Source: Antrihabitans stalagmiti (GTDB lineage Bacteria > Actinomycetota > Actinomycetes > Mycobacteriales > Mycobacteriaceae). Taken from it: a stretch of DNA of 64,000 bases. Position 1 is the first letter of the stretch. Each line of letters begins with the position of its first letter. Shown here one piece after another: positions 51,585-59,807 of the stretch. The notes beneath the pieces were generated by a model. That model was given only the letters and a program-made list of their open reading frames with translations, ran no database searches and had not been told where the DNA came from. The DNA is taken from NCBI RefSeq assembly GCF_016482825.1, contig NZ_JAEMNV010000003.1, forward strand, positions 1-64,000, read 5' to 3'. Position numbers and translations under genes: made by a program.

Positions 51585-52301
51585 CTATGGAGTGATGGTT
51601 GTCTTCGTGTTGATTTCCTCGGCAGCGGCGTTGACGATCGCGGCCTGGTCGGGTGTGGCGTCGAGGTTCAACTACAGGACGTAGATGCCGTCCTTCCCCT
51701 CGATGACGACGGTCTTCTGTGCGGCCAGAATCTCTTGTCCGCCTTCGGAGTGCGTACCGGCGATCGCCAACGAGGGAAAACCGGAGAACGTGGATTTGGT
51801 CTCGGGCTGGACCTCTGTGTAGTCGGGCAGGTTCTTCAGTTCGCCGCCCGCGTATTCGATCAACTTCTCTTGGTCGACGTTGCCCTCGAGCTTCGACAGC
51901 AGGGCGATGATGCTCGGCTGATAGTTGCCTGCGTCTGCGCCCGAATAGACAATTGCCGCATATGCCCATTCCGGGGTATTTGCCCCGGCGTTTTCCCAAC
52001 CCGCTGGGAATGTCAGATCGATCGTCGGAGCATTTGGATCGTCGGGCTTGACGGGTGTTTCGGTTATACCGTTCTGCGCGATGTAGTCCGCAATGGTCTC
52101 GTTCGCACCCTCGGTCGATGTCGGTTTCGCCTTGGTCGTCGATTCGGCTTTTCCGCTCGAGGTTGCAGCGGCTGACGTGGTGGCCTGGCTCGACGTGGCC
52201 GACGACGATTTGTCGGAATCGTCCGATCCGCACGCCGCGAGTGCGAGAACGCAGGAAGCGGCGACAACAGCGACCGGAAGTTTCAGCAGAAGTTTTTTCA
52301 T
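51585..52301 (-). pseudogene. LpqN/LpqT-type lipoprotein with a premature stop
   Basis: A lipoprotein with signal region MKKLLLKLPVAVVAASCV and lipobox LAAC, then a Ser/Thr/Ala linker. The LpqN-type domain includes IDLTFPAGWENAGANTPEWAY, PSIIALLSKLEGNVD and FSGFPSLAIAGTHSEGG. Translation stops at TAG 51672-51674 after GKDGIYVL. The same frame continues for 28 coding-like residues (LNLDATPDQAAIVNAAAEE to TITP) to TAG 51585-51587. Family members have Gln at the stop position, so one C-to-T change explains it. The 209-residue product may still be partly functional. Confidence 0.75.
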
Positions 52302-52418
52302 AACGCATTTTGTACGGGTCATTTCCGCTGCACGTCAATGGTTCAGGAGCAATACCGGCACAAGTACCGGCCGACGCTGAGTAGAACTACCGCTTCGACG
52401 ACACGAATTGCCGGAAAA

Positions 52419-53399
52419 TTACCCTGCGGCCAGTTCGGTGATCGGGCGCTGTAGAAGAACCGCGCTGACCCGTTCGACGAGGCTGGTGATCGAGCTGGCC
52501 ACCTCTGCAGCCTGATCGAGTATCACGCCGTGTCCTGCCCCTTCGAGGCACACCAACACCGATCCGGGAAGGCGCGATGCGATCGCTATCGAGTGCTCGA
52601 ACGGAGTGACCACATCCGCCGAGCCGCCGAGAATCAGAGCGGGAATCTGCTCGAGGATCGACAGGGTTTCCGATTCGTCGAAACCGATGAACGATTCGAG
52701 GAAGCCGGACATCGTCACGACGGAGGTCTCGTTGAGCATCGCCGCGGCAACCGCAACCATCCGGGGGCTCACCTTGCGGTTGCCGAAGCCGGCATTGCGC
52801 ACGATGGGCTCACATACGCTGCGGCTCATACGCTTCGAGGCATGCATGACACCGGGTGCCCACTTGACGGCGCCACGGAGTGCGGCAACGGCAGGACGCC
52901 TCAGCCATCGTCCGATACCCGCTTCGGTGAGTCTGCTCGCAGCCGAGGCGATGAGACCGACACCGACTATGCGGGTGCCGATTTCGGCGGGATTCTGGCG
53001 CGCGTAGACGAGTGCGGTCATGGCACCCATCGAGTGCCCGACGAGCACGATCGGTCCGGTCGGGACGACCGCACGAAGAACGGCGGACAGATCGCTGCCG
53101 AGCTGATCGAGATTGTAAGTGTCGTAAGGGGCTTCGCCCGATTCGCCGTGACCACGGTGGTCGTAGAAGACCATGCGGACCTCGGTACCCCAGGTCTGCG
53201 TGAGGTGGCTCCGGAGGTAGGTCCACGAGTCGGTTCGGAGGCAATGCCCGTGTACGAACACGACAGTCAACGGGGCGTCCGGTCGACCGAATTCGCGGAC
53301 CGCGAGCGGTACGCCGTCGTCGGCTGACACGGTAATGCGATGCCCGTCGATATCGGCGGCGGGTACGACTCGAGCGGTGGCGAATCGAGTAGTCGACAT
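52419..53399 (-). CDS. Alpha/beta-fold hydrolase
   Basis: A 326-residue hydrolase. It has FVHGHCL (oxyanion region), DHRGHGES, the nucleophile elbow GHSMG with Ser123, GGSADVVTP with the acid, and a final EGAGHGVI with His. There is no signal peptide. It resembles actinobacterial epoxide hydrolase/lipase-type proteins without clear assignment. The ATG at 53399 follows GGGAGA; the longer in-frame form would run into the upstream repeat. Confidence 0.82.
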   Translation of the reverse strand: MSTTRFATARVVPAADIDGHRITVSADDGVPLAVREFGRPDAPLTVVFVHGHCLRTDSWTYLRSHLTQTWGTEVRMVFYDHRGHGESGEAPYDTYNLDQLGSDLSAVLRAVVPTGPIVLVGHSMGAMTALVYARQNPAEIGTRIVGVGLIASAASRLTEAGIGRWLRRPAVAALRGAVKWAPGVMHASKRMSRSVCEPIVRNAGFGNRKVSPRMVAVAAAMLNETSVVTMSGFLESFIGFDESETLSILEQIPALILGGSADVVTPFEHSIAIASRLPGSVLVCLEGAGHGVILDQAAEVASSITSLVERVSAVLLQRPITELAAG

Positions 53400-53628
53400 G
53401 TCGGTCTCCCGTGTTTGGGTTCCTGACCGGTTGTCGCGTGGGGCTGCGACTCCGTTACTACTGCAGAACAAACTTCTTTGCTGCGGTAGATGGATGGTCG
53501 CCCAGAAGTTGCCTGTACCGATGGGTAGCAAAGCAACCGTTATCGTCCCGGTGTGCAAACGACGCCGAAATATAGTTTGCGAGCCTTGTATTCCCGAGTC
53601 TTCCAATGTCTACGAAAAGGGCTAGAAC
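53400..53628. other. Intergenic promoter region
   Basis: About 229 bp between the hydrolase start and the two-hairpin repeat. It contains no convincing ORF or strong repeat. It probably holds only the hydrolase promoter. Confidence 0.45.
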
Positions 53629-53687
53629 CTCGTGAGTCCTTTTGGAGGACAGGACCTCCGAAAGGACTCACGAGCGGCGTAGCCGCC
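53629..53687. repeat. Two-hairpin chromosomal repeat, complete copy C
   Basis: Left arm CTCGTGAGTCCTTTTGGAGG (53629-53648) and right arm CCTCCGAAAGGACTCACGAG (53655-53674) pair at 19 of 20 positions around a six-base loop. A small hairpin GCGGC-GTA-GCCGC (53674-53686) separates it from the FadE10-like stop codon at 53687-53689. Relative to that gene the order is stop, small hairpin, large hairpin, as in copies A and B. Confidence 0.8.
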
Positions 53688-55627
53688 TATTTTGTCGGCG
53701 GCAGGAATGGGCGTGACAGATTTTCCTCCGTCGAGGCACCCGGCTCCCATTCCGAGATCCAGGGTCCGGTTCCTTCGCTCTGGTCGAGGACGCCTTGTTC
53801 GAGCCATTCGTAGCGACCGTCGAGAACGCTTTCGGCGATGCGGCCGTCGAGGTCGTCCGTGTTCTGCCACAGCGCTGCGAAAAGGTTCTCGACCCGCAGT
53901 GTCGCCTGTTCGCAGAATGCCTCAGCGAGTTCGAATGCGGTGTCACCTTCGGCCGGATCGCCGGCTCGCTGACTTTGCGCGCGGACGATGACGGCCGACA
54001 TCGCGAACAGTTCCGCACCGATGTCGACGATTCTGCCGAGGAATCCCTGCCGATATTCGAGCTTGGCCTGCCAGCGCGCCATGCCGTAGAGCATGGACCT
54101 GGCCAGTTTGCGCGAGCTACGTTCGACGAAGCGCAGATGTGTTGCGAGTGAGTCGAATTCGCTGTAGGAGGTCGGCAGTTGGCCCTTACCCGCGACCAGT
54201 TGCGGCATCCATTTGACGTAGAAGCCGCTCGCCTTGACGGCGGACTTTGCCTTCGCGCTCGTGGGTGCTTTCGCATTGACGAGATCGCCGGCAGCGACGA
54301 CGTGCGCGTCGGATGCTTCCCGCGCGACGAGAAGTCGCATTATTTCGCTCGATCCTTCGAAGATCCGGTTTATCCGAAGATCGCGAAGAAGTTGCTCGGC
54401 CGGCACTGCTCGCTCGCCGCGTGCCTTCAACGAGTCCGCCGTTTCGTAGCCGCGTCCGCCACGAATCTGCACCAACTCGTCCGCGATCCGGCAACTCATC
54501 TCGCTTGCCCACAGCTTCGCGAGCGCTGCCTCGATCCGGATGTCGTTACGTCCCTCGTCGGCCATCTGTCCGGACAGATCGAGGACCGCCTCCTGTGCGT
54601 AGGTGGTCGCCGCGATGAACGAGAGTTTCGCCGCGACCGACGCGTGTTTGCCGACCGGACGTCCCCACTGGACGCGTTCGGCAGACCATTCGCGCGCGAT
54701 CTTCAGGCTCCATTTGCTTGCCGCGGCGCACAGGGCGGGAATGGCGAGCCTGCCGGCATTGAGTGTGGTCAGCGCGATCTTGAGACCGTCGCCTTCACGG
54801 CCGACGAGGTTCTCTTTCGGCACCCGGACGTTGTGCATTCGGGTGACGCCGTTCTCGATACCGCGCAGGCCCATGAACCTGTTGCGCCGCTCGACGGTGA
54901 CACCGGGTGCTGCCGCTTCGACGATGAACGCCGAGATGCCGCCTCGGTGCCCGTCGCTCTTGGGTACTCGCGCCATGACGACGAGCAACTCTGCGACGAC
55001 GCCGTTGGTCGTCCACAGCTTCACGCCGTTGAGTTCGTAGGCGGACCCACCTTCGATCGGAACCGCCGAGCTCGCCATCCGCGCCGGGTCGGATCCGACG
55101 TCGGGTTCGGTCAGCAGAAAGGCGCTGATGGCCCCGCGGGCGCAGCGGGGCAGGAACTCGGCCTTCTGTTCCGGAGTGCCGGCAAGTTTGAGTGGTTCGG
55201 GTACGCCGATCGATTGGTGTGCCGACATCAACGCGCCGAGCGATGCATGGACGGATCCGATCAGCATCAGCGCTTTGTTGTAGGAGACCTGAGACAAGCC
55301 GAGTCCGCCGTATTCGGGCGGGATCTTCAGGCCGAAGCAGCCGAGTTCGGCGAAGCCTCTGATGTATTCGTCGGGTATCCGTTCCTCGCGCTCGATCAGT
55401 GATCCGTCGACCGTCTCGCAGAACGTGGCAAGTTTGGCTAGGAATTTCGCGGCTACAGCTGTCTCGGCTGCGGGGGGACTTGGATACGGGTGGACGAGAT
55501 CGAGTTGGAAGCGGCCGAGGAAGAGTTCTTTGCAGAACGAGGGTTTGTCCCAGCCGCTGACTCGCGACTCCTCGACGAGTGCTCTCGATTGCTCTTCGGT
55601 CGGTTCTACTTTCTGCGTTGCCACCAC
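53687..55627 (-). CDS. fadE10: Acyl-CoA dehydrogenase, FadE10-like
   Basis: A 646-residue acyl-CoA dehydrogenase very like mycobacterial FadE10. The opening ESRVSGWDKPSFCKELFLG, GCFGLKIPPEYGGLGLSQV, SAFLLTEPDVGSDPARM, KLWTTNGVVAELLVVM, FMGLRGIENGVTRMHNV and RINRIFEGSSEIMRLLVARE all follow that protein. The last segment is the Glu-bearing catalytic loop region. A C-terminal extension continues to LDQSEGTGPWI. GTG starts at 55627 or 55624 follow AGGAGG. It is monocistronic and is terminated by the two-hairpin repeat. Confidence 0.88.
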   Translation of the reverse strand: MVATQKVEPTEEQSRALVEESRVSGWDKPSFCKELFLGRFQLDLVHPYPSPPAAETAVAAKFLAKLATFCETVDGSLIEREERIPDEYIRGFAELGCFGLKIPPEYGGLGLSQVSYNKALMLIGSVHASLGALMSAHQSIGVPEPLKLAGTPEQKAEFLPRCARGAISAFLLTEPDVGSDPARMASSAVPIEGGSAYELNGVKLWTTNGVVAELLVVMARVPKSDGHRGGISAFIVEAAAPGVTVERRNRFMGLRGIENGVTRMHNVRVPKENLVGREGDGLKIALTTLNAGRLAIPALCAAASKWSLKIAREWSAERVQWGRPVGKHASVAAKLSFIAATTYAQEAVLDLSGQMADEGRNDIRIEAALAKLWASEMSCRIADELVQIRGGRGYETADSLKARGERAVPAEQLLRDLRINRIFEGSSEIMRLLVAREASDAHVVAAGDLVNAKAPTSAKAKSAVKASGFYVKWMPQLVAGKGQLPTSYSEFDSLATHLRFVERSSRKLARSMLYGMARWQAKLEYRQGFLGRIVDIGAELFAMSAVIVRAQSQRAGDPAEGDTAFELAEAFCEQATLRVENLFAALWQNTDDLDGRIAESVLDGRYEWLEQGVLDQSEGTGPWISEWEPGASTEENLSRPFLPPTK

Positions 55628-55743
55628 TGGAGTCCTCCTAGTTTTTCGCTCGCGTGACCCCAGTGTTCTCCCAGTGCGTCGGCTGTGGTGGCGAAACGAC
55701 GACGTTGGTTACCAGCGGGTACTGCAGTTTCGGGCGAGCGAAT

Positions 55744-56970
55744 TCAGCGCAACCAGGTGAGCAGTTTCTCGTAGACGGATTCGTTGTTGAGCAGGGAGAA
55801 ATGGTTCGCGGACCCGATGTGCATCCCGTTTTCGACCTCGAAACCGATACGCCGCGACTTGTTGGAACCCGACGCGCTCGGCACAAGGACGAGTCCGTCG
55901 CCGATGATTCGGCCGAGTGGGTGGCGAGGGCTTCGTGTGATGGTTGCGGACACGAAATAGTGCTGCGCGCCGAAAAGTAGCGGCACCTCCTGGCATGCGG
56001 CGATCCGGAGCGCATCGGGATCGCGATCGCGCCAGTCCTGGTCGACGAGGGAGCCTGCGAAGAGGTCTCGGATACCGCCGCTTCGTCTGCGGAGCAGGCG
56101 GCTGAACGGACGCGTCTCGGGAAGGACGTTCAACGCAGCGCTGCCGTAGTGGACGAGCCGCTCGAGTGGCGCGCCGAGATGTGGTGAGCCGAGGCAGACC
56201 GTGTGGCGAACGAGATGCACCCACTGTGTCCATTCGTCGCTGCCGAGGCAGCAAGCGCCCCGCGCGATCAGTCCGCCCATCGAGTGGCCTACGAAAGAAA
56301 TTCGTTCGACGGGGACCGGCCATTCGCCGACAAGCTCGTCCATCAGTTCTGCCAGGGACCTGGCGTTGTCGGAGATGCGGCGGCCGCTGTTGTAGCGAAT
56401 GTAGATCGGCGTCGCGTCGAGATCGTCGACGAGTCGGTCGCCGTAGGTCGGGCGGCCACCGAGCTTCCAGGCGTACTCGCTCTCGACGAGGCCGTGGAGG
56501 AATACGACGAGGTGGGGCGTCGCGGCCGGGAAAGTTGTTGCGAGCGAATCTTTGTCGAGACTCACCTCGACTCCGGCAACGCGAACCGACATCGCGCTCG
56601 TCGCGAGTTCGTGGCCTTCGGCTTCGAGGGTATCGCCGACGAGGCCCTGTACCGCGGCGATGAGTCCGGCACCACGGGAGGTGTGCGAAAGCGGTGCCGA
56701 ATTGGGGAGGTCGACGGTCTGTTCGGCCACTTTGCCTGCGAGCGAGGCACTTTCGGCTACCGCGGTGTAGACGACGTCGGTGATGGCGTCGTGGATCGCT
56801 TTGACAGGAGTGTGCGCAGATCCGACGCCGAGGCCGACTGTGGCGAAAATTCGGTCCGACACCGACCGGTGAATACTGCTGATCCCGCCGACCGCACCCG
56901 CGATCTCGTCGAAGGCGGTCCTGGCAAGTGCGCGGACTTCGGTCCGTCGTTGAGTGGCCAACTCGCTCAT
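55744..56970 (-). CDS. Esterase/lipase-type alpha/beta hydrolase with N-terminal helical domain
   Basis: A 408-residue protein. About 140 helical residues precede a hydrolase domain with VVFLHGLVESEYAW, the elbow GHSMGGLIARGA, CLGSPHLGAPLERL and a final His in NHFSLLNNESVYEKLLTWL. The PGAP1/lipase-like layout suits an esterase acting on lipid or polymer substrates. There is no signal peptide. It is divergent from the sugar-binding lipoprotein gene. Confidence 0.8.
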   Translation of the reverse strand: MSELATQRRTEVRALARTAFDEIAGAVGGISSIHRSVSDRIFATVGLGVGSAHTPVKAIHDAITDVVYTAVAESASLAGKVAEQTVDLPNSAPLSHTSRGAGLIAAVQGLVGDTLEAEGHELATSAMSVRVAGVEVSLDKDSLATTFPAATPHLVVFLHGLVESEYAWKLGGRPTYGDRLVDDLDATPIYIRYNSGRRISDNARSLAELMDELVGEWPVPVERISFVGHSMGGLIARGACCLGSDEWTQWVHLVRHTVCLGSPHLGAPLERLVHYGSAALNVLPETRPFSRLLRRRSGGIRDLFAGSLVDQDWRDRDPDALRIAACQEVPLLFGAQHYFVSATITRSPRHPLGRIIGDGLVLVPSASGSNKSRRIGFEVENGMHIGSANHFSLLNNESVYEKLLTWLR

Positions 56971-57149
56971 GGATAACGAGTGTACAACTGTTCACTGAAG
57001 CCTGCCACATGCCGTTCGGCGCTGCTGTCGGTAATCTTCGTTCGCCGGTGAACGTGCAGATGGAGACCTGTTTGTTTGCAAATACCCCGCGCGGGGTGAC
57101 ACCGGCGTGCTGCAGTATCCCAGGGCGGGCAGTGAGAACGGGAGGCGTC

Positions 57150-58397
57150 GTGTTTCGCATGAAGTCCTGGCTCGCTGTGCTCGCGGTCGCCATGACAGTC
57201 GTGGGGTGTGGCGGGGCGCCCGACACCGATGTCGAGGTCTTCACCTGGTGGGCCAACGGTTCCGAGAGGGCCGGGCTGGATGCGCTCGTGACGGTATTCG
57301 AGGAGCAGCATCCTGGTCTCACCTTCGTCAACGGCGCCGTCGCTGGTGGCGCTGGCTCAACGGCGAGGGATGTCCTGAACTATCGAATGGGTGCAGGCGA
57401 TCCACCCGACACCTTCCAGGCGCACGCAGGCAAGGAACTGACCGACTACATCCTCGGCAATCGGGTGCAGGACCTCAAGGGGCTCTACGACGAAAACGGT
57501 TGGAGTTCGGTCTTTCCCGAGCAGCTGCTGCAACTGCTGACCGTCGACGGCAAGATCTACTCGGTTCCCTCGAACGTGCACAGGGCCAATGTGGTGTGGG
57601 GCAACGCGGACGTTCTGACGCGGGCCGGATTGGACATGGAGTCGAGGCCGGAGAACCTCGACGACTGGTTCGTTCAGCTGGACCGGATCAAGGCTGCAGG
57701 CATCGTTCCCCTTGCGATCGGCAAGGATTGGACGCAGGTACATCTGCTCGAGGTGGTGTTGCTCGCTCGACTCGGCGCCAACGACTACACGGGCTTGTTC
57801 GACGGTAGGACGGACTGGCGCTCCCCCGCCGTCGCGGGCGCGGTCGCAGACTTCGCGCGGTTGATGTCCTACACCAACAGCGACTTCCAATTTTTGGATT
57901 GGGAAGCGGCGACCCAGCTTGTGATCGATGGCAAAGCTGCCTACAACGTCATGGGTGACTGGGCCGAAGTTGTCTTCCGCGAACAGGATTGGCGGTACGA
58001 CGTCGATTACATCGCGTTCCCTGTCCCCGGCACGGCCGACGAGTTCGACTTCCTTGCCGACTCGTTCACGCTGCCGGTCGGCGCGCGAGACGAGGGTGGC
58101 GCAAGAGCGTGGCTGGAGACTGTTGGCAGTGTGGAAGGGCAGAAGGCCTTCAATATTGCGAAGGGTTCGATACCAGCCCGAACCGACATCGGTACGGATG
58201 GTTTCGGGCCCTATCAAACGACGGCGATCGCGTCCTACATGTCGGACGACATCGTGCCGTCACTCGCGCACGGTGCGGCGACGCCGGTGCGCTGGTTGGC
58301 CGACATCACTGCGGCGGTAAGGCAATTCGGTACCAAGCAGGATGTCGCAGCGTTGACGGCGGCGCTGATCGCGGCAGCGGAGCAGAATCGCAGCTGA
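57150..58397 (+). CDS. Sugar ABC transporter substrate-binding lipoprotein
   Basis: A 415-residue lipoprotein with lipobox VVGC (GGAPD). The body follows the MalE-like solute-binding family: EVFTWWANGSERAGLDALVTVF, GDPPDTFQAHAGKELTDYI, YSVPSNVHRANVVWGNADVL, GKAAYNVMGDWAEV and ADSFTLPVGA. The GTG at 57150 with GGGAGG close upstream is chosen; ATG 57159 is an alternative. No permease or ATPase gene lies next to it, so it is an orphan that may share a distant transporter. Confidence 0.87.
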   Translation: MFRMKSWLAVLAVAMTVVGCGGAPDTDVEVFTWWANGSERAGLDALVTVFEEQHPGLTFVNGAVAGGAGSTARDVLNYRMGAGDPPDTFQAHAGKELTDYILGNRVQDLKGLYDENGWSSVFPEQLLQLLTVDGKIYSVPSNVHRANVVWGNADVLTRAGLDMESRPENLDDWFVQLDRIKAAGIVPLAIGKDWTQVHLLEVVLLARLGANDYTGLFDGRTDWRSPAVAGAVADFARLMSYTNSDFQFLDWEAATQLVIDGKAAYNVMGDWAEVVFREQDWRYDVDYIAFPVPGTADEFDFLADSFTLPVGARDEGGARAWLETVGSVEGQKAFNIAKGSIPARTDIGTDGFGPYQTTAIASYMSDDIVPSLAHGAATPVRWLADITAAVRQFGTKQDVAALTAALIAAAEQNRS

Positions 58398-58412
58398 CGT
58401 CGACAGGTCAGT

Positions 58413-58430
58413 ATTCAGCTATCTAGCAAA
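58413..58430. repeat. Direct repeat copy 1 flanking the AAA ATPase gene
   Basis: ATTCAGCTATCTAGCAAA lies 29 bp past the 3' end of the ATPase gene and matches ATTCGGCTATCTAGCGAA at 59749-59766 at 16 of 18 positions in the same orientation. The two copies bracket the gene. Confidence 0.5.
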
Positions 58431-58459
58431 TATCGAACATTGCTGTAGAGATGCGATAT

Positions 58460-59647
58460 TCAGTCCGACTGGCTACGCAGATACCGCCCGAAGTGCGGCA
58501 CGGTGAAGCCGATCGTTCCGCGTTCGGCGGAGTAGATCAGGCCCTTCTTGATGAGTCCGTCGCGAGCGGGCGACAGCGACGCAGGTTTGCGACCGAGTTC
58601 TGCGGCGATCTTCGCCGTCGCAACGGGTCCGTCGTCGCCAGAAAGGTCGGCCATCGCCCGCATATATTCGCGTTCGGCAGGCGTCGCGCGCTCGTAGCGA
58701 GAGCCGAAGAAGCCGACAGCAAGTTCCTCCTCGGCGGACGGTGCCGCAACGCGAACATCCTCGCCGGTTATCGGCGTTCCGGCGGCCAAGTCCCACGTCG
58801 CCTTGCCGTATGCCTGGACGAAGAACGGGTAGCCGTCTGCCTTTGCGTACAGCGCATCGAGTGCGTCGATCGTGTATTCGACACCTTCTCGCTCTGCCGG
58901 GGCGATCAGGGCGAGGTCGGCTGCGTCGCGATCGAGCCGGTCGATGCGGTGGTAGCTGAACAGGCGTTCGGAGTAGCTCTTCGAGGCCGACAACACCGCG
59001 GGCAGGTGTGGCAGACCAGCGCCGACGACGATCAAAGGCGCTGCGTCCTGGCTCAATTCGTGGCAAGCGCCGCAGATGGCAGAGATGTCCGCCGCGCCGA
59101 GGTCCTGCATCTCGTCGATGAAGATCGCGATCCCGACGCCGATGTCGCGAGCGAGAGACGAAGCGTCGAGCAATAGTTCGACGAGGTCGATCTCGATGTC
59201 ACCGGAGTCGGCTCGGCCGGTCATCGCCGGTACGTCGATACCTGGCTGCCACCGTTCCCGCATGCCCTTGTCGGCGGTCGCTCGGAGCGCGAAGGCTTTG
59301 AGCACGCCGAGGAAGTCGTCGACGCGGTCGGGATCGCGATGGGCCGTGCCGATTGCGCGAATAGCCATGTGCAATGCCGACGACAACGGTCTGCGGAGGT
59401 CTTGGTCGGGGCGGGCCTCGATCTTGCCGGTCCCCCACCCTCGCGAGATGGCGGCGGAGCGAAGTTGATTGAGCAGCACAGTTTTTCCGACGCCACGCAA
59501 ACCTGTCAGAACAACGCTGCGTTCGGGCCGACTCCGAGCTATCCGCTCGAGTACGACGTCGAACGCGTCCAATTGCTTGTCACGCCCAGCAAGTTCCGGT
59601 GGGCGCTGGCCGGCACCGGGAGCGTACGGGTTGCGCACGGGATCCAT
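58460..59647 (-). CDS. AAA/STAND-type ATPase
   Basis: A 395-residue ATPase with Walker A GLRGVGKT (49-56) and Walker B IFIDE (175-179). A lid domain and a C-terminal winged-helix-like part (TAKIAAELGRKPASLSPARDGLIKKGLIY) follow. The layout resembles Orc/Cdc6- or MalT-like AAA/STAND ATPases of actinobacteria. The ATG at 59647 is chosen over a TTG six codons earlier. It lies alone between short direct repeats with a palindrome upstream. The function is unknown; regulatory, defence and transposition-related roles are all possible. Confidence 0.75.
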   Translation of the reverse strand: MDPVRNPYAPGAGQRPPELAGRDKQLDAFDVVLERIARSRPERSVVLTGLRGVGKTVLLNQLRSAAISRGWGTGKIEARPDQDLRRPLSSALHMAIRAIGTAHRDPDRVDDFLGVLKAFALRATADKGMRERWQPGIDVPAMTGRADSGDIEIDLVELLLDASSLARDIGVGIAIFIDEMQDLGAADISAICGACHELSQDAAPLIVVGAGLPHLPAVLSASKSYSERLFSYHRIDRLDRDAADLALIAPAEREGVEYTIDALDALYAKADGYPFFVQAYGKATWDLAAGTPITGEDVRVAAPSAEEELAVGFFGSRYERATPAEREYMRAMADLSGDDGPVATAKIAAELGRKPASLSPARDGLIKKGLIYSAERGTIGFTVPHFGRYLRSQSD

Positions 59648-59685
59648 GAGGTTGGAAGGTAACAACCTTCGTAGTCGATTCTCGT

Positions 59686-59711
59686 CACATCTAGCGCGTG
59701 TCCTAGATGTG
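59686..59711. promoter_or_regulatory. Perfect palindrome upstream of the AAA ATPase gene
   Basis: CACATCTAG (59686-59694) and CTAGATGTG (59703-59711) are perfect 9-bp arms with an 8-bp spacer, 39-64 bp upstream of the ATPase start. It shares the CTAG core with the flanking direct repeats. A likely operator in the promoter. Confidence 0.58.
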
Positions 59712-59748
59712 GCTATGGATTGTTATCGACAAAACTCGTCCTGCAATT

Positions 59749-59767
59749 ATTCGGCTATCTAGCGAAA
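59749..59767. repeat. Direct repeat copy 2 flanking the AAA ATPase gene
   Basis: ATTCGGCTATCTAGCGAAA lies about 100 bp upstream of the ATPase start, in a locally AT-rich stretch with further CTAG motifs (TTGCTAG). It is the partner of the repeat at 58413-58430; the two are 1.3 kb apart and enclose the gene. Confidence 0.5.
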
Positions 59768-59807
59768 TTGCTAGTTTTCGATAGATTGACCTACGTTCGA
59801 CGCAGCC

